Shown: piece after piece, positions 22,501 through 32,702 of the stretch
How positions within the stretch are numbered: position 1 is the first letter of the stretch
Layout: every line of letters begins with the position of its first letter
Assembly: GCF_030272615.1 (NCBI RefSeq)
Contig: NC_081405.1
Span: 472,118,008-472,182,007 of the forward strand
Direction of reading: 5' to 3'
Source of the DNA: Cryptomeria japonica
Taxonomy: Eukaryota; Streptophyta; Pinopsida; Cupressales; Cupressaceae
Length of the DNA: 64,000 nt
The notes under the pieces: generated by a model
Seen by the model: only the letters and a program-made list of their open reading frames with translations
Databases searched by the model: none
What the model was told of the DNA's origin: nothing
Translations under genes and position numbers: made by a program

Positions 22501-23040
22501 GGAACTTGACATGATTTAATTTTAATTTCAATGTTAAAAGTTTTGGATTTAGATTTTTGGTTACAAAAATGACCTAGGTGAAGTCTACCTAGGGTGGTAT
22601 ATGGGGATATAGGGATTTGGACCAAATATATGGAGATAAGTAATGATGGGATTAATATACGAGGATGTTATGAGCCAAATTCATGTAAGAGTATGTTTCT
22701 TGTATAGTTTCCATTGTATTTAAGACACTCTAGTTAATGTGGGCCCAAAACATAGTGGAAAAATACACGTGTATGCAATTTTCACAATTACATGTATTCC
22801 CAGTTTGATGTGAATGTGAAATACTTGATAGATGTGTATTGAATAATAACTGGTTAACATGTAAATAAAATATTGTTCACAAATATTGATTCTATAGGCC
22901 ATTCTTGAATTCTTCTTATAATGAGTTTTTTATAGGAAATCTTCAAATCACAAATAGCATGCAATTAGTAACATAAGCTAATCAATTTGTTTTATTTTAG
23001 AAATATCTCTCATCCCTCTTTATTTTAGTTTAATTTATTT
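22501..23040. other. Unassigned AT-rich sequence
   Basis: No coding signal, repeat pair or RNA gene recognised between the LINE tail and the foldback element. Confidence 0.4.
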
Positions 23041-23739
23041 TATTGGTGTAATTAAGGTATTTTACCTTGGTTTTTTCCCACCTAGGTACTAATTACACAT
23101 TACTTAAGCTTACTTAGGCAATCACATAGGAGTAGTTGGAGCATCTCCACTTTGTGATGTTATCATGTGATGAGTTTTCCACTTGGTTGAGTAGTGTCAT
23201 TGGGGTCACTTGTGCAAATTCATGTGCCCTCTATATTTTTTATTGACATATGTTTTTTCCATTGTTGCCATCTAATCATTGTTCAAGTAGTATCGACATG
23301 GGGACACTTGAACAACTTTTAGAGACTCCGTACATTTTGAGATTTCTTCCTCCACATTACTTTCTAGATTGGGGATAATTCATACATACACCTTTAGTTT
23401 GTTTCTTCCTAAGGGGAGGAATGTTGTTCTATGTTCATGGATCAGCTTCTACATCAAGTTTGGAGCATCTACCATTGGTGCACATTCTACATTGTATATT
23501 ATCATTATTTGTCTGATGCTATAAGATTATGATAACACATGATAACATCACAAAAAGTGGATCACCCACTAAAGATGGAAAAGTGCAACCACAAAAGGTG
23601 GATATGATAAAGTGATATGTACACCTAAAGTGGAGATGCTCCAACGACTCCTATGTAATTCCCTAAGAAATCTTAAGTAACATTTAATTAGGACCTAGGT
23701 GGAAAATAAATGAGATAAAATACCTTAATTATACCAATA
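23041..23739. mobile_element. ~700-bp foldback element with long terminal inverted repeats
   Basis: The left end (TATTGGTGTAATTAAGG at 23041) is mirrored by the right end (CCTTAATTATACCAATA, ending 23739). The similarity continues inward about 130 bp through CACCTAGGT, CATAGGAGT and GGAGCATCTCCACTTT (near 23145 left, 23631 right). The interior has no ORF. An internal block near 23525-23565 repeats the inner part of the arm (CACTTTTTGTGATGTTATC, minus sense). No clean target-site duplication is seen. This is the form of a MITE-like or Mutator-like non-autonomous DNA transposon; the superfamily is not determined. Confidence 0.7.
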
Positions 23740-25376
23740 CCACCCCTAAAGTACAACTTAGGGAGATGTGCACAAAAGATAGCAATGCAAGATGGGTCCT
23801 AACAACTAGGCCATGTTATGCACCCATGAAAAAATGCAATGCAATCTCTCACAAATGGAGAAAACCCAATGGGACAAAAATCCTCCCCAAAAGAGAAATG
23901 AAAACACACAATGCTCTCAAAGAAGAATGAGAAGATCAAAACCTCATTTGAGGAAAAAGTCCCCTCTCCCCCCACCCCATAAGAGAGAAGAAGAGAGACC
24001 ATGGAACCCTCCTTCAATGAAGAATCTCCTAAAAAGATGGTCCAAGATGTCAAGCAACATTCCTCCCCATTAGGAAGAAATAGAGCCAATGTTGCACCAA
24101 AAATGTCAAAGTGTGACAAAACTAGGTATTATTGTCAATGAAGAATGACTAATGAATCGCTCACTACAATATGATGAAGATTAGACATGAAGACAACCTG
24201 TACGAGGATCAAGTGGATACTCAAACTACATACGTTCTCAATTGGATACATGTACCAAGTCTCACAAGATAGTTCCTAATCTACTAAGTACAAGAAGATT
24301 GAATCAAATATGTTATTAATTGACAAAGTACAAGGAGTTGTGATACTTTATATTAGTGCGAGTTCAACATATCTCATGCAAGAGAACACAACATGATTAC
24401 AAAGATACAAATATGGAAACTAATAATGATGCCACCAAAGATATTCTTTGTAGAAGACTACTGAAATAAACCTTCGATTGGGATGTCGCCAAAAAGAAAA
24501 TAGAGAACAATTGGCCCTCCCTGGCTGTCAGTTGGAAGACAGATCATTGTAGGTATGTACATGGACAAAAAAACATTTTTCTTAAATTTTCTTATTTATT
24601 GTGCAAATTTGTTTCTACAAAAACTTTATGAAAGTTTAAATAAAAACATTATTAAAAAATAATACCCTTGTAGGACACATGTGATACCCACAAGTACACT
24701 ATGGGGCCACAAGCATGTGCGGTGATAATGGCCACTTACAAAATAAAAGAAAAGTGTTTCAGTTATTAAAATTCCCACAATCAGGTTATATTAGACTCAA
24801 ATCACTTATGCAAAGGACTAAACTAAGATCTAAGCATTATGATTGCCAAAATAAACTTTTTGATCACAATGACTACAAACTGATAGCACCACTATAAAAT
24901 AAAGAAAAAATATGCACTTTGAAAAAAAATTGCACTTAAAAAGGAGTCCATATGAGCCTGAACGATGCCCCAAAATTTGTAAAAAATAGGGATTTCACAA
25001 TTTTCTGAAAAATCCAGGTACAAAATTTTAAAAAATCTTTCTCCACTATGAAGAGCGTGAAATTCTACCCCAAATTAAAAAAAAAAATTGCTTGAAAAAA
25101 GGAGTTTGGATGACTGAGATACTGTTGTTTGAAAACCGTCTATGTGATTATAACACCTAAATCGTCGCCACACCTCCAAACTTCAAATAGCTCTAGATTT
25201 GGCCTTTAGAGTCAGATTTAGATGAAACAAAAGGGAATTCTAACTTTCTCAAACCTCTTGAGTTCAATGGTGGCCTCAAATTTGACATAACAAGATCCAA
25301 TTTACACTTAAAATAGAAAGACACATAATATAAAACCTCAAATTGCACCAAAATTCTCTCAAATGGCACTCTATAA
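23740..25376. other. Unassigned AT-rich sequence
   Basis: No recognisable protein domain. If the motif at 25377-25388 is a true primer binding site, the minus-strand sequence to its left would be the internal region of a small LTR element; nothing coding supports this and no second hairpin copy was found. Confidence 0.35.
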
Positions 25377-25388
25377 GCTTTGATATCA
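25377..25388 (-). promoter_or_regulatory. PBS-like motif next to the hairpin element
   Basis: On the minus strand TGATATCAAAGC follows the TAACA end of the hairpin element. It differs at two positions from TGGTATCAGAGC, the usual initiator-Met tRNA primer binding site. It may be chance. Confidence 0.35.
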
Positions 25389-25433
25389 TGTTAGAGTAGG
25401 TGTTTCCACCTTACCCAAGAACCAATTTGCAAA

Positions 25434-25438
25434 CCATC
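25434..25438 (+). other. Target-site duplication, left copy (CCATC)
   Basis: CCATC precedes the chromovirus 5' LTR and is repeated at 30878-30882 directly after the 3' LTR, which fixes both ends of the insertion. Confidence 0.8.
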
Positions 25439-26201
25439 TGATGTAGGAGCATCCCCTGTTCTTGGCAATCTTGCATCAACGAAAAATATTTCTTTTCAGT
25501 TTGTTTTCTTTTTTGCAGTTACAACATTTCTTTCTGCATTTGCTCACTGGATCTTGCGGAGTTCGATTTTGCTTGAGGACATGATCATCTTCCTTATTCC
25601 TAAACCGTGAAGCATTTGGATCATTTTTCCAGCAAGTGATTGATTCAGTTTCCGGCTTTGGACACTAGAACCGCCTGGACTTATTTTGCTATTGGAGAAT
25701 CTTGCGGATCCTTTCCATAGCTTGTGAAGCCTCAGCTCATTGATTCCAATGTTCCTTGGGGTGTGGTCGACCTTCCCTTTTATCCGCACTTCATCCTTTG
25801 GATTTTTTGGAGGAATCTCTTTGGCGAAGGTCGACCTATTGGTTTTACTCATTTTTATCTTGTTCTTCAACATTTGATCCCTTTTGGGCCGACCAGATCT
25901 CCCTGGATCATATAAATCATTGTAATCGTGCATTAGAATTTAATTATAGAGAAGTTAGAAGATAGACCTTAAGATTTAGAGGTCCGGATTTGACCAATTG
26001 TGTAATTAAGCATGTATGTAGTAGGCCTGTGAAGTAAATCTTGTAATCCAGAAGTTATCGATTATCTGTAATTAATTTTCATGATCTAATTCCTTCAGTT
26101 TTGCATTGCCTCCATTATATCCTCTTGCTTTTGTTGTGTTTACTCTTTCTACCCGGTCTGGATTGATCTCTTTGAGGTCCCTCCTAACTGGTGGCTGCCC
26201 A
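25439..26201 (+). repeat. Chromovirus 5' LTR
   Basis: Starts TGATGTAGGAGC and ends GGTGGCTGCCCA two bases before the PBS. A TATA-like CATATAAATCA lies at about 25909-25918, with LTR sequence continuing ~280 bp beyond it. It matches 30092-30877 throughout. Confidence 0.85.
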
Positions 26202-26203
26202 AG

Positions 26204-26220
26204 TGGTATTAGAGAGAGAT
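26204..26220 (+). promoter_or_regulatory. Chromovirus primer binding site
   Basis: TGGTATTAGAGAGAGAT resembles the initiator-Met tRNA complement TGGTATCAGAGC with one C-to-T change in its first ten bases. Confidence 0.75.
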
Positions 26221-26289
26221 TGCATTGTCTTGAATATTTTGTTGTAGGGTGGCGGATTGGGGATCCGACCTACAATTGCAGAGGACTGG

Positions 26290-27400
26290 TGTGAAGATGG
26301 CTTGAAGAGGAAATAAGAATGTTGGAGTGTGTGGGAATGAAAACCCTGCTGTGATGGAAATGTTGAGAGGAATTGCAGCACAATTGGAAGCTGTCGAGAC
26401 AACCCAAAGAAGAGGTCGACATATTGAAGATGTGAGCAAAGATGAAGAAGAAGAAGCACCAACAAAACAAGTAGCAAACCCACTGGCGATTGATCTAGAT
26501 GAAGAGAGGTTCTTGATGGTTTTGAGTAGAGTTAACACTAAACCATATTTTACCCCACCAGAGTATGATGGTAAGTTGGATTCAGATGAATTAATGGATT
26601 AGATCTCAAAGATGGAGAAATACTTTAATTTTGAGAACATCACAGAAGAAAGGAAGGTGAAGTATGTGTGTACCTGGTTGAAAGGTCATGCATCTCTTTA
26701 GTGGGAACATTTGCAGGTTGATAGACAAAGAAGAGGTAAAGAGAAGATCAAATCATGGGAGCGGATGGTTGCCAAGTTAAAATCTAAGTTTGTGCCAGCT
26801 GATTATCAATTAAACCCGTTCTGTAAGTTACAAAAATTGAAGTAGAAGGAATATAGTGTGAAGGAGTATACTGAAGCATTCTACAAGTTGAATATCAGAT
26901 CCAGACATGTCGATGGTGAGGTTGAACAAGTTGCCAAATATTTTAATGGATTGCAGATGTCTATACAAGATGAACTCAGTTTGATCAAGTTGCAGAGTGT
27001 TGAAGAAGCTTACCAATATTCCCTGAAAGCAGAAGAGAAGTTGAACAAAAGATATGAGCAGAGATGGAGAGGTAGAGGTGGAAGGTTTTCTGGAGGAATA
27101 TTTAAAGGAGGAAGAGGATATTTTGGAGGAAGAGGAACCTATACAGATTAGAACAAGGAAAAGGAAGTAAGAAAGGATGGTAGTTCATATTGGAAGGATG
27201 ACAGAAATTTCTACCAGAGAAGATAACATGATGGTTATCGGAATGAAGGCTTTGGAAAAGATGACAAAAGACAAGAATTTAAAGGAACTTTTTTTAAGTG
27301 TAGAGGACAAGGACATCATTGTTTTGAATGTAAGAAGACAAAGAATATTGGGAGAGAAACATTGGTCGAAGAAATCCCCACTAACAAACTGAAAATGGAG
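26290..27400 (+). pseudogene. Chromovirus gag
   Basis: Plus-strand frame 2: an acidic N-terminus, then the capsid core (PPEYDGKLDSDELMD, stop, ISKMEKYFNF, TWLKGHASL, stop, WEHLQ, SWERMVAKLKSKFVPADYQ, stop, KEYSVKEYTEAFYKLNIR), an Arg/Gly-rich tail (RWRGRGGRFSGG) and a zinc knuckle near 27285 in another frame (FFKCRGQGHHCFEC) whose first Cys has become Phe. The stops at 26600, 26700 and 26845 are explained by W or Q codons turned to TAG. Gag would assemble the particle. Confidence 0.8.
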
Positions 27401-28010
27401 AATTGTTGATGACGAGGAGATCCCTATGTCATACCAGAGAAGATGAAGAGCCCTTGCAGAGGAGGAATTTATTCAGGACCAGGTGTAAGGTATTCGGTAA
27501 GTGATGTAAAGTTTTTATTGATAATGGTAGCTTGGATAATCTTGTTTCAGAAGGGATGGTGAATAAATTGAAGCTGGAAAGATTGAAACACCCTAAGCCT
27601 TATCAAATAGCATGGATTCAGGATGATCATAAGTTGTTAGTAAGTGAGCGATGCTTGGTGAAATTGAAAATTAGAAATTATCATAATGAAGTTCCTTGTG
27701 ATATTATGCCTAAGGATATTTGTCACATTTTGTTGGGTAGACCTTGGCAGTTTCACAGATAGGTGATACATGATAGAAGAAAGAACATATACGCTATTAT
27801 AGCGAATGTGTTGAAACAAACCCTATTACCCTTGGAGGAGCCTTTGAAGAGTGAAGTCTGTACGAATGCTAGAATCTATTTAGTGGATGGAAGGAAATTC
27901 TTGGATGGAATGAGACATGAGAATGTGTGTTTTGCCTTAGTTCCTAAGAAGGCTGAGAACCGGGAGCATGAAGAAGAATAACCAGAGGAGATAAAGGAGT
28001 TGTTGACATA
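27400..28010 (+). pseudogene. Chromovirus protease, active site mutated
   Basis: Plus-strand frame 1 reads CKVFIDNGSLDNLVS, where the retropepsin motif is IDSGS; the essential Ser of D-S-G is Asn (AGT to AAT). HILLGRPWQF further on is the conserved C-terminal block. A TAG stop follows at 27760, then the linker to RT. It should be inactive as protease. Confidence 0.75.
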
Positions 28011-28810
28011 GTATGAAGACATGATTTTAGATAATATACCTGATGGATTGCCACCTGTAAGGAGTATCAATCATTGCATGGACTTGATTCCCGGAGCTAG
28101 TTTGCCTAATAAAGTTGCACACCAGACGGAATAGGTAGAGAATGAAGAGTTGAATAGACAAGTGCGGGAATTGTTGAAGAAAGGTTTGATCAGAGAAAGT
28201 TTGAGTCCATGTGTAGTGCCAGTCGTGTTAGCACCTAAGAAGAATGGAGAATGGAGGTTGTGTATCGATTCCAAAGCAATAACAACGATCACAGTGAAGT
28301 ACCGGTTTCCTTTACCTAGGATGGATGACATAATGGATTTCTTGAGTGGAGCCAAATATTACACAAAGATAGACTTGAAGAGTGGATATCATCATATCAG
28401 AATCAGAGGAAATGAGTGGAAGACAACATTCAAGACAAATGAAGGATTGTATGAATAGTTGGTGATGTCTTTTGGGTTGACTAATGCACCAAGTACTTTC
28501 ATGAGGTTGATGAATGAGGTATTGAAGAAATTATTGGGTAAGTTTGTTATTGTATATTTGGATGACATTTTGATTTTCAGTAAGACAAAAGAGGAGCATT
28601 TGTTGCATTTAAGACAAGTTTTGTAGAGGTTAAGAGAAGAGAAGCTGTTGATAAATCTTAATAAGTGTACTTTCATGAAGGAAGAGTTAGTCTATTTGGG
28701 ATTTGTGGTATTTGTAGATGGATTGAAGATGGACCCTAAGAAGGTAAGAGCAATTGTTGAATGGCCTACACCGAAAAGCATTGTAGAGGTAAAGATCATT
28801 TCATGGATTG
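28011..28810 (+). pseudogene. Chromovirus reverse transcriptase
   Basis: Frame 1: [66 protein letters not shown], then a TAG at about 28456 and [14 protein letters not shown] with the catalytic [10 protein letters not shown] near 28560. A TAG at about 28624 interrupts the thumb (VL-stop-RLREEKLL). Near 28793 one extra A (AAAG for AAG) shifts the frame within the conserved VRSFHGLASFYR block, so the protein continues in frame 2. Catalytic aspartates are intact but the gene is dead. Confidence 0.85.
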
Positions 28811-29345
28811 GCTAGTTTCTATCGGAAGCTTATCAAAAATTTCAATTCAGTTTGTAGTCCTATGACTATGTCAATGAGAGGAGATAGGAAAGAATTCAAG
28901 TGGACAACCAAAGCAAATAGAAGTTTTGAATTGTTGAAGAAAAAGGTGACTAAGCAACCTGTGTTGGCTTTACTGGATTTCAACAATGTATTTCAAGTGG
29001 ACTGTGATGCAAGTGTGAATGCGATTGGAGCAGTATTAAGTCAAGAAGGGAGAGCAGTAGCTTATTTCAGTGAGAAATTTAATGATGCCAGAAGGAGATA
29101 TTCAATGTATGATCAAGAATTTTATGCCATAGTTCAAGCCTTGAAGAAATGGAGACATTACATGTTGCCTAAGGAATTTGTGTTGTATATTGACCATCAA
29201 GCATTACAGTATTTGAACAGTCCAAGTAATTTGAATTAGAGACATATGAGATGGGTAGAATTCTTGCAGAATTACACCTTTGTGTTGAAGCATAGAAGTG
29301 GGAAGTCAAACAAAGTTGTTGATGCATTGAGTAGGAGAACGAATT
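28808..29345 (+). pseudogene. Chromovirus RNase H
   Basis: Frame 2: VFQVDCDASVNAIGAVLSQ (catalytic Asp), VAYFSEKFNDARRRYSMYDQEFYAIVQAL (Glu), VLYIDHQALQYLNS (Asp), a TAG at about 29237, then MRWVEFLQNYTFVL and SNKVVDALSRR. All gypsy RNase H landmarks are present and one stop breaks it. Confidence 0.85.
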
Positions 29346-30061
29346 TGTTGACAGAGATGAGAGTGATAGTAGTAGCATTTGAAGAGTTAAAGACCTTGTA
29401 TGATGAGGACCCAGATTTTGCAAAACCTTGGAGAACATGTAGAAAACTGGTTATGGTGGATACAAGTCAGTGGCTAGAGTATTTCATTCAGGATTGGATG
29501 TTATTCAGAGGATTTAAGTTGTGTATACCTAAGAGTTCTATGAGGGACTTACATATTCAGGTTAAGCAACATTTGGAGGAAATAAACAACACATATAAGG
29601 AGAAAGAAGATGAGAAGAGAAGACATAGGGAATTTGAATTTGGCAATGAAGTGATGGGATATCTAAGAAAAGAAAGATTTCTAGTTGGAACCTATAAGAA
29701 GTTGAAAATGAGGAAGTTTGGACCTTGTAAGATCTTGAGGAAATTCAGTTCTAAAAATGCATATGAAGTGGAGTTACCAGATAGTTTGAGTATTTCACCT
29801 ATATTTAACATTACAGATCTACAACAGTATCATGAATCAAAATTTAGTGAAGATAGTATTGCAGACTTGGAGAAGCAGCTACCCCAAAAGGATCCAGAGC
29901 AGATTGAAGACATTTTGGATAGAAGGATTGGGCATAGTACCGAGAGCAGTCAATACATGGAGTATCTTGTGAAATGGAAGGACAAACCAGTTGAAGATTC
30001 ATCTTGGATTTCTCAAAAAGAGGTAGAACGTCTTGGTTTTTCTTTGACCCCAACAAAGTGA
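29346..30061 (+). pseudogene. Core-deleted integrase fused to chromodomain
   Basis: The frame is continuous from RNase H. After LYDEDPDFAKPW and a pre-integrase block (WLEYFIQDWMLFRGFKLCIP) it jumps near 29562, within LHIQVKQ, from the region just before the HHCC zinc finger to the post-core region (YKEKEDEKRRHREFEFGNEVM), so the zinc finger and the whole DDE core are missing with the frame kept. The GPY/F module (LKMRKFGPCKIL, AYEVELPDSLSISPIFNI) and a chromodomain follow (QIEDILDRRIGHS, YMEYLVKWKDKPVEDSSWI near 29950). The chromodomain would steer integration to chromatin. Without the core it could not integrate. Confidence 0.85.
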
Positions 30062-30091
30062 GAGACTCACTTTTCAACAACCCCGGATATT

Positions 30092-30877
30092 TGATGCAGG
30101 AGAGTCCCCAGTTCTTGGCAATCTTGCATCAGCCAAAAACATTTCTTTTCAGTTTGTTTTCTATTTTGCAGTTTCAACATTTCTTTCTACATTTTCTTGC
30201 ATTTGCTCACAGGAACTTGTGGAGTAGGGTTTTGCTTGAGGACATGATCATCTTTCTTACTCCTAAACAACAGAGCATTTGGATCATTTTCTGGCAAGTT
30301 ATCGATTTCGGATTCTGAGACAGTTTCTGGCTTTGGACACCGGAACCGCCTGTACCTATTTTCCTAATGGAGAATCTTGTGGATCCTTTTTGTAGCTTGC
30401 AAAGCCTCACCTCGTTGATTCCAATGTTCCTTGGCATGTGACTGACCTTCCCTTGATCTGCACTTCATCCTTTGGATTTTCTTGGAGGAATCTCTTTGGA
30501 GAAGGCCACCTTGTTGGTTTTACACGTTTTGATCTCGTTCTTCGGCATTTGATCCCTTTTGGGCCGACTAGATCTCCCTGGATCATATAGATCATTGTAA
30601 TCGAGCATTAGAATTTAATTCTAGAGAAGTTAGAAGATAGACCTTAAGATTTAGAGGTCCGGAGTTGACCAACTCAATAATTAAGCATGTGTGTAGCAAG
30701 CTTGTGAGCCGAATCTTGTAATCTGGAAGTTATCGGTTATATGTAATCAATTTTCATGATCTAATTCCTTCAGTGTTGCATTGCCTCCATCATATCCTCT
30801 TGTTTCTGTTGTGTTTACTCTTGCTTCCCAGTTCGGATTGATCTCTTTGAGGTCCCTCCTAACCGGTGGCTACACCA
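30092..30877 (+). repeat. Chromovirus 3' LTR
   Basis: Starts TGATGCAGGAGAG and ends GGTGGCTACACCA, followed directly by the CCATC duplication at 30878-30882. About 30 bp separate it from the chromodomain stop; the sequence before it (CCCCGGATATT) is a poor polypurine tract. Confidence 0.85.
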
Positions 30878-31019
30878 CCATCCTTCATACATGAGAGAAG
30901 CAACCTCATTACCTTAATACATTTATTTATTGGTGAAATAGTATTCTATAGGTTGCTTCTCTCGTATGTGAAGGTTTGCAGATTGGTTACTAGGTAAGGT
31001 GGAAACACCTACTTTAACA

Positions 31020-32702
31020 ATAAGCTATTTGTTGCAAGGATCTATGATTATTTTGGTGTTGGATCTCTTGTTGTAGTAGCTGGTTCATATGCTATGGGCA
31101 TGTTTTCCATAGCTTTGTTTTTGTAGGTTAGGCATTCATTATTGAGCCATCTATTGTTGTTTCCTCTACTACATGTTCATTATTGAGTTTTGGGCTATCA
31201 ACTACCATTGGTGTACTACTTTTTGGGGTCCTTGTTGGAGAGTTATATTCTTTTGTTTCTAACCCTACTTTTGATGATCACATTGGTGCTTTAGTTTCCC
31301 CTAGGGCTAGCTTTCCCTCTACCACGATTGAGATTGTTGTTGGTGGTGCACATTCTCTGGTGCTTTCTAATTCTTTTGTTGTTGGTGGTTGGATCTTTCC
31401 ATGTGTTGTTGATGTTGGTTCTACTTGCTTTTTGAGGGAGAAATTTTTTCCCAACCCTTGTTCCAAATCCTCCTTGATGGTGGTTTGTTGCTAGAATATG
31501 ATGGAAAATGAGGAATTCTATCCATATAAAGACATGGTGTGAAAGCATATAGCCTTAGGAATTCTTTTTTTACCTTAAAAAATATGTGGTTGATTATTGG
31601 AGGCCTTTTTTAGTGAGTAAGATTGATTTCTTCATGTATGCTAAATGTTCTTTCATTGCTAATTTTGCATCTTTAAAGGATAAACATTCGGTGTTTGGTA
31701 GGTAAAGGTCTTGGAGAAAGAATTCTTTCTCCATAAATCCTTTTTCAACTTTCCTTAACCCTCTTATTGAGATTTTAAATGTGTGTATGGTGGGGTCTAG
31801 AAATCTAAACCTTTCCCTCCAATTTTGATATGTTTCATGTTTTGAGGTCATATGAAACTATTCACTTCATGAAAGTTAATGATTCCACTTCCTACATGGG
31901 GAATTCTACTTTTACTCAAATTTTGGTGGAAACTAACACTTCCAAGCCTCTTCATGAATATGTGGTTTTGATTGTAGGGAAAAGGCCTTGGATTGATCCT
32001 CTTGATTATAAGGATCTCCCTTTAATATGTAAACGATTCTTCTCCATCCATAAACTTAGCTACAAATCTCCCTCTTTCTTGATGGAATGGCTTTGCTACT
32101 TGTTGCAAGAGTGCTAATGAAGATTACTTGACTATTAAATGCCATTGATTTTATGTTCGATGTCTCTTCTCAGGATGATGATGTTTCCTTAGCTTCCAAT
32201 GCAACTCTAACATGCTCTTCAGGCCCTATTGACAATCCTCTTTCCTCAATCCCATAACCCACTTTGCCTTTGGATTAGCTCCAAATTACTAATTTGGTAG
32301 AATCCCACCTTCTACCTTTTCATTTTATAGTTCTTTCTTCACAAGTGGATGGGGTAATTTCCCTCACTTCCTCTTGTTTAAATAATTTGGAAGAAAATAT
32401 CTCATGGATTGTTGTTAGGAGGAAGAAAGGTATTCCTAAATAATTACCCCTAATTCATATTAGTGAGTTGGGTGAGAGTTTTTTCCATACAAGGATTGAT
32501 ATTGCCTAAGAAGGACCCCAAGGGTCCTAAATCTATAATTTGTTTGTAGCTATTTTAGGTAGCTTGGTTGCAATTGTTCTTCACTTTGTTGGTTGTGTTG
32601 TTCTATTGTTTCTATCTAGCTTAATCCTATCTTGTTTTGCCTTATGAAATTTTTTGCAAATTATTGAAACCCTTTTTTATTTCTTATTATAATAAAAAAA
32701 CG
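31020..32702 (+). mobile_element. Second LINE (L1-type) copy with ORF1 only
   Basis: Homologous to 20860-22500 by landmarks: SSLMVVC at 31480, NPFSTFLNPLIEILNV near 31750, MKVNDSTSYMGNSTFTQILVE near 31880, VVLIVGKRPWIDPLDYKDLPLICKRFF near 31990 (knuckle region, degraded), and the basic C-terminus ISWIVVRRKKG with a stop at about 32440. About 240 bp later an A-rich tail (AATAAAAAAA) ends near 32701. Stops and shifts are scattered. ORF2 is absent, as in the first copy. Confidence 0.7.

Larger units (their letters stand above)
25439..30877 (+). mobile_element. Complete but defective chromovirus (Ty3/gypsy)
   Basis: Two LTRs, PBS, gag, protease, RT, RNase H, part of integrase and a chromodomain in order, flanked by the 5-bp duplication CCATC. 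It inserted into the arm of the hairpin element. The two LTRs are visibly diverged by substitutions and small indels, so the insertion is old. Defects: several in-frame stops (TGG to TAG and CAG to TAG), a 1-base insertion in RT near 28793, a mutated protease active site, and loss of the integrase catalytic core. Confidence 0.9.
25389..31019. mobile_element. ~190-bp hairpin element split by the chromovirus
   Basis: With the chromovirus and one TSD copy removed, 25389-25438 joins 30883-31019 (one CCATC counted). The joined sequence starts TGTTAGAGTAGGTG and ends CACCTACTTTAACA, and its arms of about 73 bp are close to 90% complementary (TTTCCACCTTACC, AGAGAAGCAACCT and others), with a ~40-bp loop. 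It is either a short foldback MITE or an unusually palindromic LTR, given TG...CA ends and the PBS-like motif beside it. No flanking duplication was recognised. Confidence 0.65.

Noticed and set aside
22480-22510. LINE target-site duplication after the A-rich tail
   Set aside because: No matching sequence was found upstream of the ORF1 fragment, which is probably 5' truncated or rearranged.
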